Positions 57,151 through 64,000 of a stretch of 64,000 nucleotides of DNA are shown here, piece by piece. The notes below the pieces were generated by a model. That model was not told where the DNA came from. It saw only the letters and a program-made list of their open reading frames with translations, and searched no databases. Numbering within the stretch: position 1 is the first letter of the stretch; each line of letters begins with the position of its first letter. Source of the DNA: CADEER01 sp965216585 (GTDB lineage: Bacteria > Desulfobacterota > Binatia > HRBIN30 > CADEER01); the NCBI GenBank assembly GCA_965216585.1, contig CBDCGC010000003.1, positions 4,340,001 to 4,404,000 of the forward strand, read 5' to 3'. Position numbers and translations under genes: made by a program.

Positions 57151-58558
57151 GCCGCGACTGCTGGTCGTCGACGACGACGCGTTGATCCGCGACGAGCTCG
57201 AGGGGTTGTTTTCTTCCCACCCCTACGAGGTCGACTGTGTCGAAAGCGTGCCGGAGGCGCTCGAGAGCCTGAGCACGAGCGAGTTTTCTCTCGCCCTGGT
57301 CGACGTCCGCATCGGCGGCAAGGATGGTATCGAGCTGACGCAGAAGATTCGCGAGCGCTGGCCGGAGGTCGACGTCATCATGATCACCGGCCACGGCAGC
57401 ATCGAGAATGCCGTCGACGCGATGAAGCGCGGCGCCGTCGACTACATCACCAAGCCGTTCCAGTCGGAAGAAATTCTGATGGCGACGCAGAAGGCGCTCG
57501 AGCGGCGTCAGATGCTCGACGAAATCGAGTACCTGCGCGAGCAACTGCGCGATCGCTATTCGTTTGCCAACATGGTCTCGCGCAACGACGTCATGCTGGA
57601 CGTTTTTTCGACGTTGCAGATGTTGGCGCGCAACGACGTGACCGTCTTGATCACCGGTGAATCGGGCACCGGCAAGGAGCTGGCGGCGCGCGCCATCCAC
57701 TTTCAGGGCAAGCGCCGCGCCGGGCGTTTCGTGCCGATCAACTGCGCGGCGCTGCCCGAGAATCTTCTCGAGAGCGAGCTCTTCGGCTACGAGCGCGGTG
57801 CCTTCACGGGCGCGGTCACCGATCGCGTCGGCAAGATCGAGCACGCCGACGGCGGCACTCTCTTTCTCGACGAGATCGAAACCATCTCGCATCCGATGCA
57901 GGCCAAGTTGTTGCGCGTTCTCGAAGAGCGAGCGATCGAGCGCCTGGGCGGCAACCAGCGCATCCAGGTCGACATGCGCGTCGTCGCGGCGACCAATGAG
58001 AACCTCGACGAAATGGTGAAGGACGGACGCTTGCGCGAGGACTTCTACTACCGGATCAACGTCGTGCCGGTGCACCTGCCGCCGCTGCGCGAGCGGGTGG
58101 AAGACATCCCGCTGTTGGTGTCGGAGTTTCTGCGGGAGAATCCGCTGGCGCGCGAGAAGGGCTTGAACCGCCTCAGCGACAAGGCGGTGAACCAATTGGC
58201 GGCCTACGAGTGGCCGGGCAACATCCGCGAGCTGTCGAACGTCATGGAGCGGGCGATCCTGCGCGCCAAGGGCGACACCGTGCGCGAGGTCGACGTGCCC
58301 ACGGGCAGGCTCGGCGCGCGCGGTGCCGGCGTCAAGCTCGACTACGAGCAGCCGCTGCGCGATTATTTGAAGATCGCCGAGCGCGACTACTTGTCGCGTC
58401 TGCTGACCAAGCACCAGGGCAGCATCACGCCGTGTGCCAAACAGGCCTCGGTGGATCAAGCGACCCTGCACCGCAAGATCAAAGCGCACGGGTTGCGGGC
58501 CAACGACTATCGCCAGAACGGCCGCGGTGGCGGCAAGGTTGCGGAGGCGAGCAAATGA
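57140..58558 (+). CDS. NtrC-family sigma54-dependent response regulator
   Basis: 472-residue regulator: REC with VVDDD and phosphoacceptor Asp in LALVDVRIGG near 53, Lys in ITKPFQ near 104. AAA+ with Walker A GESGTGKE, the intact GAFTGA sigma54 loop, Walker B TLFLDEIET and WPGNIRELSN. A Fis-type C-terminal HTH (HQGSITPCAKQASVDQATLH, then RKIKAHGL) completes it. Start ATG 57140 with GGGGAG upstream, overlapping the kinase-like gene by 11 bases. The downstream ATPase/NusG/phosphatase-superfamily genes are the natural targets, comparable to PrsK/PrsR-type control of exopolysaccharide loci. That is inference. Confidence 0.93.
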   Translation: MGSEPRLLVVDDDALIRDELEGLFSSHPYEVDCVESVPEALESLSTSEFSLALVDVRIGGKDGIELTQKIRERWPEVDVIMITGHGSIENAVDAMKRGAVDYITKPFQSEEILMATQKALERRQMLDEIEYLREQLRDRYSFANMVSRNDVMLDVFSTLQMLARNDVTVLITGESGTGKELAARAIHFQGKRRAGRFVPINCAALPENLLESELFGYERGAFTGAVTDRVGKIEHADGGTLFLDEIETISHPMQAKLLRVLEERAIERLGGNQRIQVDMRVVAATNENLDEMVKDGRLREDFYYRINVVPVHLPPLRERVEDIPLLVSEFLRENPLAREKGLNRLSDKAVNQLAAYEWPGNIRELSNVMERAILRAKGDTVREVDVPTGRLGARGAGVKLDYEQPLRDYLKIAERDYLSRLLTKHQGSITPCAKQASVDQATLHRKIKAHGLRANDYRQNGRGGGKVAEASK

Positions 58559-58621
58559 GTTTGCTCACAGCCGCAGCCGCTGATCTTCGCCGTCGCTGGC
58601 GGATTGCCTATTGGAGGCGAG

Positions 58622-60535
58622 ATGTATTGTGAGTTCTACGGAATGCGGGAGCGTCCCTTCAATGTGACAGCCGACCCGAAGTTCCTCTACCTCAACGCGC
58701 GTTACCGCGAGGCGCTGGCATCGCTTCACTACGGAGTCACCCAGCGCAAGGGCTTCATCACCCTCATTGGCGAGGCCGGGACGGGCAAGACGACGCTGCT
58801 CAAGAAGCTCCTCAACGATCTCGATCCGAACACGCGAACGGTCTTCGTCTTCAACACCAACGTCACGTTCGATGAGATTCTCGAATACATCTTCGGCGAG
58901 TTCGACCTGCCGATCCACAACGGCAAGCGCCTGTACATGCTGCAGCGCCTCAACGCGTTCCTCCTCGACGAGCTGCGCGAGGGCCGCAACGTCGCCCTTC
59001 TCGTCGACGAGGCGCAGGACCTCGACTACACGGTGCTCGAAGACCTCCGCTTGTTGTCGAATCTCGAGACATCCAAAGAGAAGATCCTACAGATCGTTCT
59101 GGCCGGCCAGCCCGAGCTCGGGCAGAAGCTGACCAATCCGAACCTGCGCCAATTGCGCCAGCGCGTCGCCGTCAACTGTCGCCTGATGCCGCTGACCCGC
59201 GAGGAGTTGTCCGAGTACATCCAGTCGCGCCTCAGCTCCGCCGGCTGCAGCGACCAGCACTTGTTCTCGCGCGATGCGGAAGAGCGGGTGTACCAGATTT
59301 CCGGCGGCATTCCGCGCATCGTCAACGTCGTTTGCGACAACGCCCTGGTGATTGGCTACGCCATGGGCAAGAAGCGCCTGAGCGCGGAGGTCGTCGACGA
59401 GGCGGCTGCCGATCTCATCGCGACCGAAGGCGCGCCGGAAGTCATGGCGGCGACCAGGGCGCAGGGCGAAGACGAGCCGGCTGGCGAGAGCACCTGGACG
59501 CGCTGGATGTCACCGCGCGCCGTCATGGCGGTTGCCGCGATGGCGCTGTTGGTCGGGTTGTTGTCGGTTGGCCGGACGTTCTGGAAAGGCGGTTTGGACC
59601 TCGCCGGCGAAAACAACCCGGCGCCGCTCGAGGTCGTGCAGCCGGGCCTGTCCGATCGCTTTCCGCCGGTCGCGGCGGTGCGCGAACGACCGGCGCCAGC
59701 GCGTTCGGATCGGCGTTATGCCAGCGAACGCGACGGCCGCGCCGCCGCTGGGCAACGCGAGTATGAGCGTTTCGAGCGGCCGCTGGCGGGTGAGCGAGAA
59801 GCGGTGGGAATCGGCGATCTCAGCGAGCCGCAGGAACCCTATGAAGAGCCGGCGCCGTTGCCGCGCCCGGCCGCCGAGCCGGTGGCGCCGCGCGCGCGCC
59901 TCGACGCCGCGGACCGCCACGGCAGACCGACCTGGGACGATCTCGACGATCCGCCGATCGAGATCGACGTGCCGCTGGTCGATCCGCCGCCGGCACCTGC
60001 GGCGCCGGAAGCACCGGTTGCCGCCGCGGCCGAGGAGGATGCGGCGGAGGCTGGCACTGGCGAGCCCGTACGCATGCGCTTGGCGCTGCACCGCTATCAA
60101 TACGTGCAAGTGGCGCCAGACGACTCGATCTCCGAGATTGCCATTCGCAACTACGGCCAGGCGAGTCCGACGATCCTCGACCTGATGAAGATGGCAAACC
60201 CCAAGATCGATGACATCAACCGCATTTCGCCGGGGCAGACACTGCGCCTGCCGCAACTCGAGCAAGGGCTCGTGCTCCTGCGCCAGTCCGACGGCTCGTA
60301 TGGTTTGTTGCTGGTGTCTCTGCTGTCGCGCGGGCGAGCCAACGAGATCCGCTCGGCATTGCGCCGCCAGGGTTTCGGCGCCCGCGTTTCCTCGGCCGGT
60401 CTGGGCGGTGGGCGGTCGGTTTGGCGGGTCATCGTCGCCGACCTGGAGAACCGCGAAGTCGCGCTTGGCGTCGGCAAGGATTTGCAACAGTTGTTCCGCC
60501 GCGATCGGCGTATCGCTGCCATGGCCCAACCGTGA
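58622..60535 (+). CDS. ExeA/MshM-like AAA ATPase with membrane helix and LysM domain
   Basis: 637-residue protein of the type found beside exopolysaccharide (XrtA-type) loci. N-terminal MYCEFYGMRERPFNVTADPK is the standard start of ExeA/GspA-like ATPases. Walker A GEAGTGKTTLLKK near residue 51, Walker B VALLVDEAQDL near 124. One transmembrane helix lies near residues 300-318 (AVMAVAAMALLVGLLSVG), then a Pro/Ala/Glu-rich periplasmic linker of about 150 residues. A LysM domain (VQVAPDDSISEIAIRNYGQA...INRISPGQTLRLP) precedes a C-terminal SPOR-like fold (VLLRQSDGSYGLLLVSLLSR). It probably binds peptidoglycan and energises envelope assembly or secretion. Confidence 0.88.
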   Translation: MYCEFYGMRERPFNVTADPKFLYLNARYREALASLHYGVTQRKGFITLIGEAGTGKTTLLKKLLNDLDPNTRTVFVFNTNVTFDEILEYIFGEFDLPIHNGKRLYMLQRLNAFLLDELREGRNVALLVDEAQDLDYTVLEDLRLLSNLETSKEKILQIVLAGQPELGQKLTNPNLRQLRQRVAVNCRLMPLTREELSEYIQSRLSSAGCSDQHLFSRDAEERVYQISGGIPRIVNVVCDNALVIGYAMGKKRLSAEVVDEAAADLIATEGAPEVMAATRAQGEDEPAGESTWTRWMSPRAVMAVAAMALLVGLLSVGRTFWKGGLDLAGENNPAPLEVVQPGLSDRFPPVAAVRERPAPARSDRRYASERDGRAAAGQREYERFERPLAGEREAVGIGDLSEPQEPYEEPAPLPRPAAEPVAPRARLDAADRHGRPTWDDLDDPPIEIDVPLVDPPPAPAAPEAPVAAAAEEDAAEAGTGEPVRMRLALHRYQYVQVAPDDSISEIAIRNYGQASPTILDLMKMANPKIDDINRISPGQTLRLPQLEQGLVLLRQSDGSYGLLLVSLLSRGRANEIRSALRRQGFGARVSSAGLGGGRSVWRVIVADLENREVALGVGKDLQQLFRRDRRIAAMAQP

Positions 60536-60569
60536 CCACTCAACTCGCACGATCTACGGAGTGACACCC

Positions 60570-61085
60570 TTGAACGAGTTTTCCGATTGTAACCGCCACT
60601 GGTACGTTGTGCGCAGCAAGCCGCGCCGCGAAGAGTTTGCTCAGCAGCAGTTGAAGCGCCGCGGTGTCGAGACTTTTTTGCCGCGCATCCTCGAGTCGGC
60701 CCGCCTCGGCGCCGAGCCGAGCGTTGCGCCGCTCTTTCCGGGGTACCTCTTTGCTCGCGTCGACCTGTTGACGCAGTACACCTCGGTGATCTGGACTCCC
60801 GGTGTGACGACGATGGTGGCTTTTGGCGACGTACCGGCTCCCGTGGAAGAGGATGCCATCGACTTCCTGCAGCAACGCTGCGCCGGTCGCGGGCTGATCG
60901 TCGTGCAGCCGAGTTTCGCCGCTGGAGATGAAGTGCGGGTGACACGAGGTCCGCTGGCTGGCTTGCAGGGGATCGTGCAAGGCCGCGTTCGCGGACGGGA
61001 TCGCGTCCTCGTGCTGATGGAGCTGTTGCGCCGTCGCACCCAGGTCGAAGTGCCGGCGACGGCGTTGGAGGGCGTTCCGCGATAG
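60570..61085 (+). CDS. NusG/RfaH-family transcription antiterminator
   Basis: 171-residue NusG paralogue: NGN domain (RHWYVVRSKPRREEFAQQQL, then VETFLPRI, LFPGYLFARVDL and VIWTPGVTTMVAFG) followed by a KOW domain (FAAGDEVRVTRGPLAGLQGI). The compact size and position after the ATPase fit a specialised RfaH/LoaP-type regulator of a long polysaccharide operon rather than housekeeping NusG. Start: TTG at 60570 with GGAG 8 bases upstream is preferred; a GTG at 60561 is also possible. It binds RNA polymerase in the cytosol. The downstream genes would be its targets. Confidence 0.9.
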   Translation: MNEFSDCNRHWYVVRSKPRREEFAQQQLKRRGVETFLPRILESARLGAEPSVAPLFPGYLFARVDLLTQYTSVIWTPGVTTMVAFGDVPAPVEEDAIDFLQQRCAGRGLIVVQPSFAAGDEVRVTRGPLAGLQGIVQGRVRGRDRVLVLMELLRRRTQVEVPATALEGVPR

Positions 61086-61239
61086 CAATCGAAGGGTGGT
61101 GGCCGGGCTCGATGAGAGACGGCCGGGATGTGGCAGGTCGGCTGCAGGCGACCGGGCAAGTACGTGAATCGGACACTCGTGGCAGAGAGGGCGGAGCTAT
61201 GCGCGCTGCCAGGTGGATAGGACGGAGGATGTCGACGGA

Positions 61240-63018
61240 ATGGGGAAGTTGATTCTGGGCGCCGTGATTGGCGCCTGTGGTGGAGCGTTTGCGGGAGGCC
61301 TGCTCGGACTCGGCGAGGCGAGCTTGGTGACGTTGACGTCGGCGGCCGCCGATGAGTATTGGCTCTTCCTCTTTGCCGTGCTGGCCTACGGCTTTTTCGG
61401 CGCTCTTTTCGGGGTGGCTGCTGCCGTGTTGTGGCAGCTCGTGCGCGGCGGCAAGGCAGCCGATTTCGAGATCGCACAGTTGAGCGCCGGACTCGGTCTT
61501 TTGCCCTTCGGTCTGTTCGTCACGCGCTACCACGTCGCCAAGCGCATCTTCAACGAGCAACTCGGCTTCTCGACGGCGAGCGGTCTGGTCGCCCACGTCT
61601 TGATCCTGCTCGGCGTCCTGGTTGCTGCGCTCTTGGTGGTTTGGCTGGTGCGACTCCTCTACCAGCGCATCGGTTGGCTCGGCCTGCCGATCGGCTTCGC
61701 GGTTTTCGCCGCAGTGGCGACGCTGATCGGCGCGACGGTGGGTGATGCGGATGCGGCGCAAGCGAAACGCACGACTTCGGGGGCGAGCGGGCGGCCCAAC
61801 ATCGTTCTCATCGTCGCCGACACCCTGCGCGCCGATTCGGCAGAGGAAAGAGCGCGGCAGTCTCCGGACGGCGGCCTGGCGCGCCTGCGCCGCGACGGTG
61901 TGACGTTTGCGACGGCGCTGGCCCAGGCGTCGTGGACGCGGCCCTCCGTCGCGAGCATCTTGACGTCGCAGATTCCCAGCTCGCACGGAACGATTCACAA
62001 GATGGACTTCATGCCGGACCGCATCCTGACCATCGCCGAGGCATTGCGCGACACCGGGTACTGGACGGCCGGGATTACGACCAACATCAACGTCGCGCCG
62101 ATCTTCAACGTCGCCCAGGGCTTTGGCGAGTTCGACTACCTCGAACCGAGCTTCTATTTCGGCGCCACCGATTCGGCGGCGAAGTTGGTGGTCTACAAAA
62201 CGCTGCGCACGCTGCGCGAGCGCTTCTTCGCCAACCGGGTCTACTTCGAGCACTTCTACCAAGACGGCGACGTCGTCAACGATCGCGTCCGGCAGTGGTT
62301 GGCGGAGAAACCGCCGGAGCCCTTTTTTCTCTTTCTTCACTTCATGGATCCGCACGATCCCTACTTCGAGATTCCCTACAACGGTCGCGGCGTGGCGCGC
62401 GTGACCAACCCTTCGCCCGATGCCGAGCGCGTCGACGAGCTGCGCACACTCTACCTGCAAGGCGTGCGCTATCTCGACGAGCAGTTGAAGACCCTCGTCG
62501 AGAGCCTCGACGACGGCGGGTTTTACGATCGCACCGCGATCGCCTTTACGGCTGACCACGGAGAGGAGCTCTACGAGCACAACGGCTGGTGGCACGGCAC
62601 GACACTCTACGAAGAGCAGTTGCGGGTCCCTCTGATGATCAAGCTACCGGGCGGCGCCGAGGCAGGGGCCGTCCGCGAGGACGTCGCACGCAGCATCGAT
62701 ATCGGCCCGACCTTGCTCGGCGCTGCCGGTGTGCGTGTGCCGGCGACCTTTCAGGGAGTCGATCTCCTGCGCGAGCGCGTGCAGGAGCCGGTCATCGCCG
62801 AGGAAGACCTGGAGGGCAACCGCCTCTTCTCGATTCGCGACGGAAAGTGGAAGCTCATCGTCGCCAACCCCGGCAATCCGCGCGGATTGCAGCCGCGGGA
62901 GCTCTACGACCTCGCGGCCGATCCGGGCGAGCAGCAGAACCTCGCCGCCGCCAATGCTGCCAAGGTCGCCGAGCTCGAGGGCAAGCTGCGGTCGATGTTG
63001 CCGGCGGGTACGCTGTAG
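61240..63018 (+). CDS. Membrane-anchored sulfatase-like (alkaline phosphatase superfamily) enzyme
   Basis: 592-residue protein with four to five N-terminal transmembrane segments (about residues 1-175) and a periplasmic sulfatase-fold domain. Metal-binding motifs are NIVLIVADTLRAD (about 191-203) and AFTADHGEELYEHNGWWHG (about 437-455). At the nucleophile position the sequence is SWTRPSVASILTS: Thr in place of the formylglycine Cys/Ser of true sulfatases, as in phosphoglycerol or phosphoethanolamine transferase-like members. The ATG at 61240 starts the first membrane segment. A second superfamily member follows 3 bp downstream. Likely modifies a glycan or lipid at the outer face of the inner membrane. 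Confidence 0.85.
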   Translation: MGKLILGAVIGACGGAFAGGLLGLGEASLVTLTSAAADEYWLFLFAVLAYGFFGALFGVAAAVLWQLVRGGKAADFEIAQLSAGLGLLPFGLFVTRYHVAKRIFNEQLGFSTASGLVAHVLILLGVLVAALLVVWLVRLLYQRIGWLGLPIGFAVFAAVATLIGATVGDADAAQAKRTTSGASGRPNIVLIVADTLRADSAEERARQSPDGGLARLRRDGVTFATALAQASWTRPSVASILTSQIPSSHGTIHKMDFMPDRILTIAEALRDTGYWTAGITTNINVAPIFNVAQGFGEFDYLEPSFYFGATDSAAKLVVYKTLRTLRERFFANRVYFEHFYQDGDVVNDRVRQWLAEKPPEPFFLFLHFMDPHDPYFEIPYNGRGVARVTNPSPDAERVDELRTLYLQGVRYLDEQLKTLVESLDDGGFYDRTAIAFTADHGEELYEHNGWWHGTTLYEEQLRVPLMIKLPGGAEAGAVREDVARSIDIGPTLLGAAGVRVPATFQGVDLLRERVQEPVIAEEDLEGNRLFSIRDGKWKLIVANPGNPRGLQPRELYDLAADPGEQQNLAAANAAKVAELEGKLRSMLPAGTL

Positions 63019-63021
63019 ACG

Positions 63022-64000
63022 GTGCTCCTCGTCATCGGTCTGGACGGTGCGACGCTTGACCTCGTCGAGCCGTGGGCAGCGGCGGGGACACTTCCCAACC
63101 TCGCGGCTCTGATGCGGCGCGGTGCCTGGGGACACCTCACGGTGCCGATGCCGCCGGTCACGTTTCCGAGTTGGACGAGCTTCACGACCGGCGTCAATCC
63201 CGGCCGCCACGGCATCTTTGACTTCACCCGCCGCGAAGCGGGGGCGTACCGGGTGCGCTTCGTCAACTCCACCTTCTGCAAGTCGCCGACGATCTGGCAG
63301 CGGCTCAGCGAATCGGGCAAGCGCGTTTGCTCGCTGGGGATTCCGGGCTCGTACCCGCCCGAGCCGGTGAACGGCTACATGCTGAGCGGTTTCGATACTC
63401 CGGTGACGATGCGCGCCGATGCGAGCTTTGCCTACCCGCGCTCGTTCGCCGCCGACGTCGAGCGGGCCGGTGGATTCCCCTTCGCTGACTTTCAGGAGTT
63501 GACGACCGGTGCGGGCTGGCATCGCAAGGCGCTGCAGTCGATGCACGCCGCGATCGACAAGAAGACCGAGCTGGCGTCCGGCTTGCTCCAGCGCGAGACC
63601 TTCGATTGTTTCATGCTCTTGTTCGGCGAGTCGGACACCGTTGCCCACCACTTCTGGGGCTTGCACGACCGCGACTCACCGCGTTTTGATTCCGCTCTGC
63701 GCGAAGGGCTCGGCGACGGTGTCGAGCAAATCTACTGCCATCTCGATCGCGCCGTTGGACGCCTGGTGGAAGAGTCGGCGGCGCAGCAGGTGTTGATCGT
63801 ATCCGATCACGGCTTTGGCGGTGTTGGCGATGTCGCTTTGTACCTCAACCGGTGGTTGGCCGAACGCGGCTTTCTCGCCTGGAAGGCGCGCGCGACCTCG
63901 TCGCAGTGGTTGGCGCGATTGCGCGGCGCCGCCTTGCGGAGGATTCCCGAGCGCGCCCAGGCGCCGCTCTTTCGCCTCGGCGGCGGTGCACTGGCGGAAG
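63022..64000 (+). CDS. Type I phosphodiesterase/nucleotide pyrophosphatase family protein (partial, runs off the window)
   Basis: Reading frame open from GTG 63022 to the window end, at least 326 residues. It starts VLLVIGLDGATLDLVEPWAA with the metal-binding Asp, then LPNLAALMRRGAWG and the nucleophile region PPVTFPSWTSFTTGVNPGRH (Thr/Ser), GIFDFTRR, later GESDTVAHHFWG and VSDHGFGG, all typical of the alkaline-phosphatase-superfamily AP3766/type I phosphodiesterase group. Only 3 bp after the previous gene, so same operon. Related genes are common in exopolysaccharide and lipid-modification clusters. Substrate unknown; the C-terminus is missing. Confidence 0.88.
   Translation, partial: MLLVIGLDGATLDLVEPWAAAGTLPNLAALMRRGAWGHLTVPMPPVTFPSWTSFTTGVNPGRHGIFDFTRREAGAYRVRFVNSTFCKSPTIWQRLSESGKRVCSLGIPGSYPPEPVNGYMLSGFDTPVTMRADASFAYPRSFAADVERAGGFPFADFQELTTGAGWHRKALQSMHAAIDKKTELASGLLQRETFDCFMLLFGESDTVAHHFWGLHDRDSPRFDSALREGLGDGVEQIYCHLDRAVGRLVEESAAQQVLIVSDHGFGGVGDVALYLNRWLAERGFLAWKARATSSQWLARLRGAALRRIPERAQAPLFRLGGGALAE

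Overview
The window is a high-GC, gene-dense bacterial chromosome segment. No ribosomal operon or plasmid/phage replication gene is present. Gene content includes a complete coenzyme F420 set (cofG-cofH-cofD-cofE), dxr, trkA-trkH, pepA, two glutathione-transferase-like proteins, NnrS, an acyl-CoA dehydrogenase and Baeyer-Villiger-type monooxygenases. There are also several secreted calcium-binding-repeat proteins and a sigma54-type two-component cluster next to exopolysaccharide-type genes. This fits an uncultured, aerobic, Gram-negative lineage of the old 'deltaproteobacterial' grade (Binatota-like or a relative). That placement is inference from gene content, not a phylogenetic result.

Layout. 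1-5.4 kb: SDR oxidoreductase, MBL hydrolase, two GST-like proteins, NnrS. 5.4-14 kb: tRNA-Glu, then an accessory zone with two decayed toxin-antitoxin (TA) loci, three copies of a roughly 165-bp dispersed repeat, lipoproteins, a DUF4143-type ATPase behind a strong palindromic promoter, and three tandem paralogous exported proteins. 14-22 kb: trkA-trkH, dxr, a DksA-like protein, tRNA-Ala, a beta-helix protein and pepA. 22-33.9 kb: a large lipoprotein and a flavin monooxygenase, a tRNA-Leu 3' fragment, a more AT-rich insert with parDE and two secreted proteins, then a second copy of the lipoprotein 5' part, monooxygenase and an intact tRNA-Leu, followed by hicAB and a tRNA-Leu 5' fragment. 34-45 kb: vapBC, a thrombospondin-3-repeat protein, a winged-helix/ATPase regulator, a lipoprotein, a coiled-coil/tail-anchored pair and an acyl-CoA dehydrogenase. 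46-50.6 kb: an L,D-transpeptidase and the F420 genes. 50.8-64 kb: a receiver-kinase, an NtrC-type regulator, a fused pseudo-NtrC/histidine kinase, a second kinase-like/NtrC pair, an ExeA-like ATPase with LysM, an RfaH-like NusG homologue and two alkaline-phosphatase-superfamily enzymes.

Three observations deserve most attention. (1) At 24.06-33.94 kb a duplication with a sharp identity boundary, split tRNA-Leu halves and TA modules look like a remodelled tRNA-Leu island. (2) At 50.8-58.6 kb two back-to-back two-component modules include a kinase whose N-terminal half is a degenerate NtrC. (3) Three unrelated families of palindromic repeats all sit at gene 3' ends. One is a 164-bp MITE-like element whose two copies differ by matched changes in both arms, and one copy supplies the stop codon of an NtrC-type regulator.

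All statements come from reading the sequence. No database search, folding or alignment program was run.
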